Shown here piece after piece: positions 27,782 through 35,932 of a DNA stretch of 64,000 nt; the stretch's first letter is position 1; each line of letters begins with the position of its first letter. The translations under genes were made by a program, and so were the position numbers. Source of the stretch: Chloroflexi bacterium bin20 (GTDB taxonomy: Bacteria; Chloroflexota; Anaerolineae; Aggregatilineales; Phototrophicaceae); NCBI GenBank assembly GCA_002238485.1, contig MPMG01000004.1, forward strand, positions 186,001 through 250,000, written 5' to 3'. The notes beneath the pieces were generated by a model. It saw only the letters and a program-made list of their open reading frames with translations, made no database searches and was not told where the DNA came from.

Positions 27782-29378
27782 GCGAATCACGGACGACTTT
27801 GATATTCTGCAACGTGTGCTGCCCATGCGCATCCGCAGCGCCATAGACGAATTGGGCAATACCAGCCAGCTTCTGGAGATCGTGCTGGACCTGGGACGCT
27901 GGCCGACCGCACGGTATATCGCTGGCGAATACGAGCTATCGCAGCACGAAGTTTCTGAGGACGACTTGCAGCAACTGGTTGAAGAACTGGGCGACTTCGA
28001 TGCTGACAACCGCGCCGGCATTGAACGGTCGCTGCATCGCATCTCGGCTATTCGCAACCGCCGCGGCAAGATCGTCGGTCTGACTGTGCGCATTGGGCGC
28101 GCTGTCTATGGCACGATCGACATCATCAGCGATTTGATCGAAGCCGGGCAAAGCGTGTTGCTGGTGGGTCCGCCAGGGGTTGGCAAAACAACCCTGCTGC
28201 GCGAGGCGGCGCGTGTGCGGGCACGCGACAAACGCGTTGTCATCGTCGATACGTCCAACGAGATCGGCGGCGATGGCGATATCCCGCACGAAGCAGTCGG
28301 CAAGGCGCGGCGCATGCAGGTATCAAAACCCGACCGCCAGCACGAAGTCATGATCGAGGCGGTGGAAAATCATAATCCCGAAGTCATCGTCATTGATGAA
28401 ATCGGACGCGAGCTGGAAGCGAAAGCGGCACGCACGATCGCCGAACGCGGCGTTCAATTGATCGGCACGGCACATGGCAACACGTTGGAAAACCTGCTGC
28501 TTAATCCGACCCTGTCCGACCTGATCGGCGGCATCGAGTCGGTTACCTTGTCCGATGATGAGGCGCGGCGGCGCGGCACCCAAAAGGTCGTGCTGGAACG
28601 GCGGACCGCGCCCACTTTCGACATTGTGATCGAGATCCAGGCGCGCGACCGGCTGGTTGTGCATGCCGATGTCGCCTCGGCTGTAGATGCCATGCTGCGC
28701 AATCGTCCGCTGCCCACCGAGTTGCGCGAACGCGACGCGGCCGGCGTCATCAACATCAGCGAGCAGGTGCAAGAAGCCGCCGCCCGCTCTGCCCCAGCCC
28801 GACAAGACGCCCCAGCCAGCAGCGCCCATGTCGTGCGCGGCAACCGCGACAATGGCAAATCTCGCAGCGAGATAAAAGACGAACAGGCAAACGCCGATCC
28901 GCGCAGCCTGCGCACGATTCGCGTCTATTCCTATGGCGTGGCGCGCAACCGACTCGAAAACGCCGCTCGCCGCCTGGCTGTTCCGCTCATGCTCACAGAC
29001 GACTTTGGCGAGGCAGAAGCCATCGTCACCTTGAAGACGCACTACCGCCGCCGCCCACGACTGATAACGGACGGCGAGAAAAGCGGCATCGCGATCTATG
29101 TGCTGCGCGCCAATACTGTCACGCAGATGGAGAACTTCCTGGTCGATCTGTTTCGACTGAACTCGCGGGAGACACCCGATACATTCGGCGCAGCGATTGA
29201 AGAAGCCGAACGCGCCATCAGCCGCATCCGCGCTGGCGAAGAGTATATCAATCTCAAGCCGCAAGCCTCGCAGATCCGCAAGCGCCAACACCAACTGGCG
29301 CGCCAGGCGCACATGCAATCGGCCAGCGTGGGCGACGAGCCGCGGCGCTATGTTACGATTTATCGCGGCGCCAGCTGA
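27774..29378 (+). CDS. R3H-domain AAA ATPase (SpoIIIAA/Ycf45-like)
   Basis: 534 residues. Residues about 100-300 are a SpoIIIAA-like AAA ATPase: Walker A GPPGVGKTT at 132-140, IVDTSNEIGGDGDIPHEA, Walker B VIVIDEIG, and the GTAHGNTLENLL sensor region. A low-complexity linker near residue 350 leads to a C-terminal region with an R3H-type single-strand nucleic-acid-binding motif (R-x3-H in RKRQHQ). Related proteins occur in cyanobacteria and plastids; function is not established. ATG at 27774 lies in the upstream gene's last codons; the closest ribosome site, GGAGG, is 14 bp away. It is joined by TGATG to the DUF89 gene. Confidence 0.87.
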   Translation: MDKRITDDFDILQRVLPMRIRSAIDELGNTSQLLEIVLDLGRWPTARYIAGEYELSQHEVSEDDLQQLVEELGDFDADNRAGIERSLHRISAIRNRRGKIVGLTVRIGRAVYGTIDIISDLIEAGQSVLLVGPPGVGKTTLLREAARVRARDKRVVIVDTSNEIGGDGDIPHEAVGKARRMQVSKPDRQHEVMIEAVENHNPEVIVIDEIGRELEAKAARTIAERGVQLIGTAHGNTLENLLLNPTLSDLIGGIESVTLSDDEARRRGTQKVVLERRTAPTFDIVIEIQARDRLVVHADVASAVDAMLRNRPLPTELRERDAAGVINISEQVQEAAARSAPARQDAPASSAHVVRGNRDNGKSRSEIKDEQANADPRSLRTIRVYSYGVARNRLENAARRLAVPLMLTDDFGEAEAIVTLKTHYRRRPRLITDGEKSGIAIYVLRANTVTQMENFLVDLFRLNSRETPDTFGAAIEEAERAISRIRAGEEYINLKPQASQIRKRQHQLARQAHMQSASVGDEPRRYVTIYRGAS

Positions 29379-30547
29379 TGCGGCGTCCAGCGCCTATCCG
29401 CACCGACAGCAGCAACGCCTTTGCCAACAACACCATGCGCGTTCGTCTGCCCGCCATCATCGACGAGACCTTGGCGCTCAACAGCGACTACGACACGAGT
29501 ATCCAGGCGAGATTGAAAAAGCTGCGTGACGAAATTGCCAGTGGCGCGCCGATCCCTCCTCTGCCCGAAAGCGAGCCAGACCACGCCGAGTGGCTGGGCG
29601 CTATCGACAAGCAGCGCCAGATTGTGCAGAGCCAACCAGGCTGGCACAATGCCGAGTGGTTCTTCGCGGAAACGTATGCCTATCGCTGGATTCTTGAAGC
29701 CGCGCGCTGGCAGGAAACCGGTCGTGACCCATTCTCCCCCAAGAAGCTGGCGGAATTGCATGGCAAAGACTTGTGGCGGCTGGTCGAAGGGGCAATGCAG
29801 CCCGCCGACACACTGGCAGACGCGCTGAGCCGCACGTTGGCCTTGGACTTGTGGGCAAATCGCATCGACCTGAGTTATGCCGCGTCTATGCAGCATGGCA
29901 CAGTAACCAGCGCCGAAGACTTGCTTGTCGACGATCGCGGCACCGTGATCGCGCATGTGATGGGCGAGCCCGATGGCGTCATTTACCTGGTCGCGGACAA
30001 TGCCGGCTCTGAACTGGCGATGGATTTGGCGCTGGTGGACTTGCTTCTGCAGCTGCCGGGCATGCGCGTCGTTGTCTGTCTCAAGGCGGCGCCCACCTTC
30101 GTCAGCGATGCCACGCCAAGCGACATCTGGCTGATGCTGGCGGAAATGAAGCAGCGCGGGGAAGAATCGGCGGCGCTGACATCTCGCTTGCGCAATGCCT
30201 GGTCGGCCGAACGACTGCGCTTTCTGCCACATGCCTATTGGAACAGCGGTCATTTTCTCTGGGACATGCCAACCAGCCTGCAGGGAGCGCTGAACAGAGC
30301 GCGTCTGGTGATTATCAAGGGCGATGCCAATTATCGACGCGCTGTCGGAGACTGCCTTTGGGACCTGCAAACACCCTTCGCGGATGTGTTGGGTTATCTC
30401 GATGCGCCTGTGCTGTGCCTGCGCACACTGAAGAGCGACCCGCTGGTCGGCTTGCCCAGCGCAGCCATGGCGAAAGAGCTAAGCGCCATCGACCCCGAGT
30501 GGCGAGTCAATGGCAAGCGCGGGCTGATTCAGTTCAAAGAGCGTTAA
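29378..30547 (+). CDS. DUF89 / ARMT1-like damage-control phosphatase family
   Basis: 389 residues. DUF89 family signatures: the DNAGSELAMDL motif with the metal-binding Asp/Asn, the KGDANYRRAVGD motif and the RTLKSDP motif near the end. Family members are metal-dependent phosphatases that remove damaged or surplus phospho-metabolites such as fructose 1-phosphate or 4'-phosphopantetheine. The closest subgroup by overall length and motifs is the ARMT1/subfamily III type. Its ATG shares one base with the R3H-ATPase stop. It ends in a TTAA shared with the opposite gene. Confidence 0.88.
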   Translation: MRRPAPIRTDSSNAFANNTMRVRLPAIIDETLALNSDYDTSIQARLKKLRDEIASGAPIPPLPESEPDHAEWLGAIDKQRQIVQSQPGWHNAEWFFAETYAYRWILEAARWQETGRDPFSPKKLAELHGKDLWRLVEGAMQPADTLADALSRTLALDLWANRIDLSYAASMQHGTVTSAEDLLVDDRGTVIAHVMGEPDGVIYLVADNAGSELAMDLALVDLLLQLPGMRVVVCLKAAPTFVSDATPSDIWLMLAEMKQRGEESAALTSRLRNAWSAERLRFLPHAYWNSGHFLWDMPTSLQGALNRARLVIIKGDANYRRAVGDCLWDLQTPFADVLGYLDAPVLCLRTLKSDPLVGLPSAAMAKELSAIDPEWRVNGKRGLIQFKER

Positions 30548-31041
30548 TCGAAGAGCCAGCAGGTTGCCGTGGCCGGGAAGTCTTTTTCCTGCCAGGCCAT
30601 GACCTTGCGCGGATGCAGTTGATAGACCAGCGAGTCGCTCGTATCCAGTTCGGGGCTTAAGCCGTATTTTTGGGTGTAGAGGGCGTCGAGGGCAGCCACA
30701 GACTCGGCGGAGAGTTTGGCTGGCGCCAGCTCGCCTTCCATGATGACGACATCGTCGCCGCTATCCAGGTGAATGACGACGCGCGGATCGCTGCGTATAT
30801 TGGCGGTTTTGACAGAATTCTCGTCCGTTCCGAAATAAAATGCGCGGTCAAACCAGGCGCCCCAAACCGGCACAGCATGGGGTCTGCCATCGGCGCGCAC
30901 GCTGCAGACCCAATAATTGCGAGCGGATTGCATCTGCTGGGCGACCCAATCCCAGCTAAGCATGCCCTGTGTGGCATCGGCGGCGACGCCATAATGCGGC
31001 ATATTGGGACGGACGCGGCGAGCGCTCTCTGGCGAAATCAT
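30544..31041 (-). CDS. PPOX-class flavin/F420-binding protein
   Basis: 165 residues. Split-barrel fold: ARNYWVCSVRADGRPHAVPV, WGAWFDRAFYFGTDENSVKT and RVVIHLDSGDDVVIMEGE, typical of pyridoxamine-phosphate-oxidase-like proteins that often use F420. Substrate unknown. It is 14 bp downstream of dnaN on the same strand, possibly in read-through. Confidence 0.82.
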   Translation of the reverse strand: MISPESARRVRPNMPHYGVAADATQGMLSWDWVAQQMQSARNYWVCSVRADGRPHAVPVWGAWFDRAFYFGTDENSVKTANIRSDPRVVIHLDSGDDVVIMEGELAPAKLSAESVAALDALYTQKYGLSPELDTSDSLVYQLHPRKVMAWQEKDFPATATCWLFD

Positions 31042-31055
31042 CGGGCAGGCTGCGC

Positions 31056-32180
31056 TTACTTGCTCATCGGCATGATGACATGCACGAAGTCTTCGCGGTC
31101 TTCTGGCTTGAGCACGCCGGGATTCTCTGGCCCGTTGCTCTCGAAAGTCACTCGCTCTTCTTTGATGACATTCAGCACATCAATCAGGTATTTGATATTG
31201 AAGGAGATATCCAGCGGCTCGCCTTCGGCTGTAGCTTGGGCAGCGCCTTCGGTATCGCCCCGCTCGGCGCTCTTGCCGACGATCATGACATCGGCTGGTT
31301 CGCCGGGATTATCCGCCGGGCGCACAACCATTGTACTGCTGTTGGCGTTGTCGCGCGCAAAGATCTCGGCACGCCGGCAGACCGCCAGCAGATCGCTGGT
31401 ATAGAGCATAGTCGTCGTGGCGAAAGAACGTGGGATGATGGCGGCGAAATCGGGGAAACGTCCGTCCAGCGCCTGCGAGGTGATCACCGCATTGGGCGCG
31501 GTGAACGTAATGGCGTTGCGCTCTTTGGGCAGGCAGATGCCGACTTCCATATCATCGCCGCAGATGCGCGCCGCTTCGTTCATGGTGCTCGCCGGGATGA
31601 CCATATCCTGCTTTTCGTCGAAGCTCTTCGCCATTTCGCTGGTACGCACAGCCAGCCGATACCCATCAGCTGCGGCCATGGTCAGCGTATTGCCTTCCAG
31701 CTTGACATAGACGCCGGTCAAGATGGGACGGTTCATCTCAGTCGCGGCCGCAAAGACCGTCTGGTTGATCATCTCTTTGAGCGTGTCGCCAGCCATGTGA
31801 AAATCAGCTTCTTGACCGTGATTGATGGGCGGAAATTCGTCGGCGTCGATGCCACGAATGTTGGTGGTCTGCACGCCACAGCGCATTTCCATGGTGTGCG
31901 TAGACCCGTCCAGCTTCATGTCGATCCGCTCGCGAGAGAGCGTGCCGACCAATTCGCTGAATGTGCGCGCAGGCAGTGTGATGCTGCCAGCCTGCTCGAC
32001 CTTTGCGCCGATCCAGGCGGTTATGCTCATCTCGAGGTTGGTCGCCGAGAGCTTCAGCCGCGAGTCTTCGGTTTCCAGCAGCACATTGCTTAATACGGGC
32101 AGGGGCGGGCTGCTTTCGATGGCGCGGGTGACGATGCCCAGGCTCTTCGCCAGATTCTCTTGGAGGACGCTAACAATCAT
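31056..32180 (-). CDS. dnaN: DNA polymerase III beta subunit (sliding clamp)
   Basis: 374 residues, normal for DnaN. Three-domain clamp: MIVSVLQENLAKSLGIVTRA at the N-terminus, ADGYRLAVRTSEM in the middle domain and a C-terminal HVIMPMSK, the usual end of beta clamps. It tethers the replicative polymerase to DNA. dnaA and recF are not adjacent, so this is not the classic origin arrangement. Promoter and GGAG ribosome site are visible upstream. Confidence 0.97.
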   Translation of the reverse strand: MIVSVLQENLAKSLGIVTRAIESSPPLPVLSNVLLETEDSRLKLSATNLEMSITAWIGAKVEQAGSITLPARTFSELVGTLSRERIDMKLDGSTHTMEMRCGVQTTNIRGIDADEFPPINHGQEADFHMAGDTLKEMINQTVFAAATEMNRPILTGVYVKLEGNTLTMAAADGYRLAVRTSEMAKSFDEKQDMVIPASTMNEAARICGDDMEVGICLPKERNAITFTAPNAVITSQALDGRFPDFAAIIPRSFATTTMLYTSDLLAVCRRAEIFARDNANSSTMVVRPADNPGEPADVMIVGKSAERGDTEGAAQATAEGEPLDISFNIKYLIDVLNVIKEERVTFESNGPENPGVLKPEDREDFVHVIMPMSK

Positions 32181-32244
32181 GTTCTAACTCCTGCATTGAC
32201 GGCGCATAAGCACGTCGCAAATCGTAGTCGCTTTGATTCAGCGT

Positions 32245-32273
32245 AGTATAGCTCAGGATTCGCCGCATGACAC
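32245..32273 (-). promoter_or_regulatory. dnaN promoter
   Basis: On the minus strand GTGTCA (-35, 32273-32268), 17-bp spacer, TATACT (-10, 32250-32245). The start point would be near 32238, giving a leader of about 58 nt that ends in GGAG before the dnaN ATG. Confidence 0.5.
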
Positions 32274-32281
32274 TGTCGAAT

Positions 32282-32307
32282 AAAAAAATCCGCGCAACAA
32301 TCAGCGC
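32282..32307 (-). terminator. Weak terminator after the nucleoside hydrolase gene
   Basis: On the minus strand GCGC, an 8-nt loop and GCGC are followed after three bases by seven T and ATT. The stem is short, but the T-tract is strong and lies directly behind the stop of the last gene of the sulfur operon. Confidence 0.4.
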
Positions 32308-32317
32308 CAGGCGAAGT

Positions 32318-33286
32318 TCAGCCGAGCAGCCGAAACAGCATGGCTTTCCAGCGCGCCGCATCCAGATTCCAGCAGATGGAGGGTTTGCGCCGTGCACCCA
32401 GGGCAGCGCGCCAAACAGATTGATTGCGCTCGTCCGCCGCCACATCCAGCTTGTCGACGACCGTCATGCCGCGCGTCAATTCGCTGTCGCATTCTACATC
32501 CAGCGCATGCTGGCTCGACCTGCCGCAGATGGACGGGTTGATCGCCACGGCCATAGCCACGCCATCGGGCAGCGAAATGCCGATCTCGCCAGTCTGTACT
32601 TCATAGCCGCGCATGCCTTTGATGTTGGAATCAATTGCGAAATCTGCAAAGGGACTGCCCAGGCCGCGCAGCGCCTCGATGTCTGCCAACGAAAGCACGA
32701 AAGGTCCCTGGCTGAACTCCCAGCCGACCATTTCAATCGGCAAGCCCGAGCGAAAGACGATTTGCGCCGCTTCTGGGTCGCACCAGATGTTGTACTCGGC
32801 GGCCGGCGTTACATTGCCGTTGGTGCAGGCTGCTCCGCCCATGATCACGCAGCGGTCGACGCGCTCGACAATATCCGGGGCTTTGCGCAGCGCCAGCGCC
32901 AGGTTGGTCAATGGACCCAGTGTAACAATGGTCAGGTCGCTGGTAGCGCGCGCCAGGTCGATGATGGCGTCGACAGCGTGTCCCGGTGCGGCTTTCGTGC
33001 GTCGCGGCACATACCGGTCGCCCCAGTCGCCCAAACCATCCGCGCCATGAAACCAGTCGGCGCTGACAAATTCGCGCAGCAGCGGACGATCTGCGCCAGC
33101 ATATACGGGCACATCGGCAGCGCAGAACTCGACGAAGTAGAGCGCGTTTTGCAGCGCTTGCCCGAGCGGCACATTGCCCGCCACGGTCGTGATAGCCCGC
33201 ACATCGACATCAGGCTGCCGCAGCGCCATGACTATGGCCACTGCATCGTCCGAGCCGGCGTCGGTATCGATCAAGAAGGGGCGCAT
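32318..33286 (-). CDS. Nucleoside hydrolase (inosine-uridine preferring family)
   Basis: 322 residues. The calcium-binding DTDAGSDDA motif follows the initial MRPFLI; the second family block AGNVPLGQALQNAL and MGGAACTNGNVTPAAEYN, with the active-site Asn and Glu, are complete. It splits nucleosides into base and ribose. ATG at 33286 lies inside the 3' end of the MalY-like gene (16-bp overlap), so it is translated as the last cistron of the sulfur operon. A paralogue with very similar blocks is at 60726-61649. Confidence 0.93.
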   Translation of the reverse strand: MRPFLIDTDAGSDDAVAIVMALRQPDVDVRAITTVAGNVPLGQALQNALYFVEFCAADVPVYAGADRPLLREFVSADWFHGADGLGDWGDRYVPRRTKAAPGHAVDAIIDLARATSDLTIVTLGPLTNLALALRKAPDIVERVDRCVIMGGAACTNGNVTPAAEYNIWCDPEAAQIVFRSGLPIEMVGWEFSQGPFVLSLADIEALRGLGSPFADFAIDSNIKGMRGYEVQTGEIGISLPDGVAMAVAINPSICGRSSQHALDVECDSELTRGMTVVDKLDVAADERNQSVWRAALGARRKPSICWNLDAARWKAMLFRLLG

Positions 33287-34452
33287 AGCTGCTCCAACGC
33301 GGCCCGCAGACGCCCCAGCCCCTCTTCCAAGACGGCGCGTGGACAGCCAAAGTTCAGCCGCGCAAAGCCGGAATAAGCCGACCCAAAGAATGTGCCCGGC
33401 GATGGCGCGACTCCGGCCGTCTCGCGACAGAAGTCCATCAAATCGCCTTCTATGGGCAGACCGCGCATATCCAACCAAAGCAAGTAAGTGGCTTGGGGAA
33501 CGGTGGTTTTGACCCCTGGCATGTGCTTGCGGATGTAGTTAATGGCGAAGTCGCGATTGTCCTTCAGATATAGGAGCAGCTGCGCAAGCCACTCATCGCC
33601 GCCGCAATAGGCGCCATGAGCCGCCGCATAGCCCATGATGTTGACATGGGCGCTGATGCTCTGCAGCGCCGCCGCCAGCTGCTCACGCAGTTCGGGATTT
33701 TGGGCGATGAGCACCGAGCAGGCCAAGCCAGCCAGGTTGTAGGTCTTGCTGGGCGCGATCATGGTGATGGTGTTCTGGGCGATTTCGTCCGACAATGTGG
33801 CGATAGGAATGTGCTGCCCTTCCAGGATGAGGTCGGAATGAATCTCGTCGGCGATGATGAGCACATTGTGGCGCAGGCAGATCTCGCCGATCGTTTCCAG
33901 TTCGGCGCGCGGGGTGATGAAGCCGGCCGGGTTTTGTGGGCTGCACTGCAGGTGGATCGATGTCTGGGGCTCGCGAGCTACTTGCTCAAAGGCGTCATAG
34001 TCATTCTCGTAATGAAAGGTATGCGCATCGTCGGCGACATAATCCATATCTATGCTGACGGCGAACTTACGATTGGCGCGAGCGGCTTTGAAGAAGGAGC
34101 CATACACGGGAGTCTGCATCAAGACGCCATCGCCGGGGGCGCCAAACTCACGGCAGACAGCGCACAATGCCAGCACCATGCCCGGCGAAAACAGCACATC
34201 CTCGGGCCTTATCTCCCAATTGTAAAGGCGGCTCATGCGCTCGACGACCGCCTCTTTTAGCTGCGGCGGATCGAGCGTATAGCCGAATACACCATGCCGA
34301 GCGCGGTCTATCATGGCTGCTATGGCGCTAGGTGGCGAGCGGAAATCCATATCGGCGACCCACATGGGCAGGCAGTCGCCTTCGACCAAGCTCCATTTGG
34401 CGCTGCTGTGATGGCGGCGGTCAATGATTTCGTCAAAATTGTATTGGGTCAT
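33271..34452 (-). CDS. MalY/PatB-type PLP C-S lyase (cystathionine beta-lyase-like)
   Basis: 393 residues. MalY/PatB subgroup of class I aminotransferase-fold enzymes: LPMWVADMDFRSPPS at the N-terminus, QCSPQNPAG, ADEIHSDLIL and the PLP lysine in IAPSKTYNLAGL. Subgroup members cleave cystathionine or cysteine C-S bonds, giving homocysteine or sulfide. Position in the sulfate-assimilation operon fits the cysteine to methionine step. ATG at 34452; 80 bp separate it from the sulfotransferase gene. Confidence 0.93.
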   Translation of the reverse strand: MTQYNFDEIIDRRHHSSAKWSLVEGDCLPMWVADMDFRSPPSAIAAMIDRARHGVFGYTLDPPQLKEAVVERMSRLYNWEIRPEDVLFSPGMVLALCAVCREFGAPGDGVLMQTPVYGSFFKAARANRKFAVSIDMDYVADDAHTFHYENDYDAFEQVAREPQTSIHLQCSPQNPAGFITPRAELETIGEICLRHNVLIIADEIHSDLILEGQHIPIATLSDEIAQNTITMIAPSKTYNLAGLACSVLIAQNPELREQLAAALQSISAHVNIMGYAAAHGAYCGGDEWLAQLLLYLKDNRDFAINYIRKHMPGVKTTVPQATYLLWLDMRGLPIEGDLMDFCRETAGVAPSPGTFFGSAYSGFARLNFGCPRAVLEEGLGRLRAALEQLCAPS

Positions 34453-34532
34453 GGGCTGGCTTTCGCGTGGGCGGTCGGTTGCGGCACTATACCCGATTCG
34501 CCCCGCCAGCGCACTGGTGGTTTCGTTTGCCG

Positions 34533-35270
34533 CTACCAGAATGCCGTCCAGAATTGCGCCTGCTTCTCTTGGCGAAAGCGCTGCGTCCATTGTTCTGCTA
34601 ATTCGCCACCTACTGGCTGATGTCTCGCTGCGGGGACCTGGAAGTCGGCTGGACGCTGGATATCCAGAAAGTCGAGAATGCGCAGAATGGTCGCATCCAT
34701 CTGCTGCACGAAGTCTTCATAGACCAGTTGCAGGGGGATGATGCCGTTGTCAGCGAAGTAGTCCGCCCAGACTGCCTCGCGGAATGCCAGCTCTTGCAGC
34801 AGCGTGTCGATAGCGGCGAAGTCGTACTGTGGCGCCGGATTAGTGACGGTTTGCCGCGAACTCCAGCGCCCGCTTTGGATAGCCAGCCAGTGCGAAACCG
34901 CCTGTCTCGCTTTGTTGCGCCGCGTCAAGTGAATGTAGCGCAAGTCGGGGAAGCAGCGGTCGAGCGCCTCTCGCAGCGGCAGGTCAGCCAGAGTTCCGAT
35001 GTCCAGCAGACGCCGCGCGAAATCGCTCCAATAGCCGCCACCGATCTTGCTGCCAAAGATGCCATTGGCTGTGCTATCGGAATATAACGCGCCAGCAATG
35101 TAGGCATGGTAGTCGGCAATCGGGTCTCCGCGCGGATTGTCGGGCGAGATGCTGTGATAAAAGCGCTCTTGCGGTCTGCCCGCCAAGCCAGTATCAGTCA
35201 GAAGCTGGCAGAGCAGACTGCTGCCGCTGCGCACGGTAAAGCAGATGAAGTAGGACCGTTTTGCGGACAT
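34533..35270 (-). CDS. Stf0-family sulfotransferase
   Basis: 245 residues. The PAPS 5'-phosphosulfate loop FTVRSGSSLLCQLL near residue 12 and the 3'-phosphate segment YIHLTRRNKARQAVS are present, as in mycobacterial trehalose 2-sulfotransferase Stf0. It transfers sulfate from PAPS to a sugar or other alcohol; the acceptor is unknown. It follows the unknown gene by 6 bp within the sulfate-assimilation operon. That makes sense because sulfotransferases draw on the same activated sulfate pool as CysH. Confidence 0.9.
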   Translation of the reverse strand: MSAKRSYFICFTVRSGSSLLCQLLTDTGLAGRPQERFYHSISPDNPRGDPIADYHAYIAGALYSDSTANGIFGSKIGGGYWSDFARRLLDIGTLADLPLREALDRCFPDLRYIHLTRRNKARQAVSHWLAIQSGRWSSRQTVTNPAPQYDFAAIDTLLQELAFREAVWADYFADNGIIPLQLVYEDFVQQMDATILRILDFLDIQRPADFQVPAARHQPVGGELAEQWTQRFRQEKQAQFWTAFW

Positions 35271-35276
35271 CCGCGG

Positions 35277-35855
35277 TTAATCTGCGAACGCCGGCGTTTG
35301 CATAGAGCCTGCCAGAGAGCGCGCGGCCACACAGCGAAAAGCCAGCAGATAGCGTGGATCGTCATGCAGCCGTTCCAGATGCAGTTTTTCGCCGAAAATC
35401 TCATGCAAACTTGTGGCGAGCGCTTCTTGGGCCGCCTCTGCCACCTTGGCTTGGTTGGGAAACTGCAGCCGATCGAGATAGCTGATTTCCACGGTGTGAT
35501 AAGCAAAGACGATATCGCCTGGCGCTTCGGCTTCCAGCATTTGTGCGGCTTGCAGCGCGCCCTCACAGCAGAGCCGCAGGGCAGCGGACAGATCGTCCGG
35601 CAGCGCGCGCTTGCGTATGTAGCGCAGACCCACCTGCCCCGCGCCCAGATCCCAGGCATAGTCGGCTTCATCGGCGATCAGCACAATGCCGGGACCTTCC
35701 GGCACATGCTTGTAGTCGATCACATCAATCAGCATGCCCGGCACGGTCCGCTGTTGGATCCAGCGCTGGAAGATGGGCACGATATCCGCTGGCTGCAACT
35801 GTGGCGCTCGAGCCAGGCTGAACTTCACAGCCAGTCGTTTGGGAACTGTTGTCAT
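35277..35855 (-). CDS. Conserved-looking protein of unknown function in the sulfur operon
   Basis: 192 residues; I do not recognise the family. The N-terminus is basic (TTVPKRLAVKFSLAR). The middle has PGMLIDVIDYKHVPEGPG and IVLIADEADYAWDLGAGQ, a small alpha/beta protein pattern; the rest is helical with many Ala, Glu and Leu. No cysteine cluster, signal or membrane segment. It lies 78 bp after sulfite reductase and 6 bp before the sulfotransferase, so a role around sulfite reduction or its regulation is likely but not shown. Confidence 0.65.
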   Translation of the reverse strand: MTTVPKRLAVKFSLARAPQLQPADIVPIFQRWIQQRTVPGMLIDVIDYKHVPEGPGIVLIADEADYAWDLGAGQVGLRYIRKRALPDDLSAALRLCCEGALQAAQMLEAEAPGDIVFAYHTVEISYLDRLQFPNQAKVAEAAQEALATSLHEIFGEKLHLERLHDDPRYLLAFRCVAARSLAGSMQTPAFAD

Positions 35856-35882
35856 GGATCATTGAGCCTTTCTGTTGCTTGT

Positions 35883-35918
35883 CCCCCGAACAGTCGGGGG
35901 GAGGGGCTGCGGGTGGGG
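35883..35918. repeat. C-run/G-run element, copy 2, with G-quadruplex potential
   Basis: CCCCCGA (35883-35889) faces TCGGGGG (35894-35900) as a 7-bp hairpin. The plus strand then gives four G-runs at 35896-35901, 35903-35906, 35911-35913 and 35915-35918 with loops of 1, 4 and 1 nt. It lies in the 77-bp gap between the sulfite reductase gene and the unknown gene. Similar in make-up to 3673-3701. Confidence 0.45.
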
Positions 35919-35932
35919 TAGAGAAACGGGAC

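Noticed and set aside
28323-29318. 331-codon minus-strand open frame
   Set aside because: Antisense of the R3H ATPase gene.
31056-32180. Replication origin next to dnaN
   Set aside because: No dnaA, recF or DnaA-box cluster in the flanks.
32318-33286. Recent segmental duplication with 60726-61649 (two nucleoside hydrolases)
   Set aside because: The proteins share blocks but differ along most of their length, and the flanking genes are unrelated, so it is an old paralogy.
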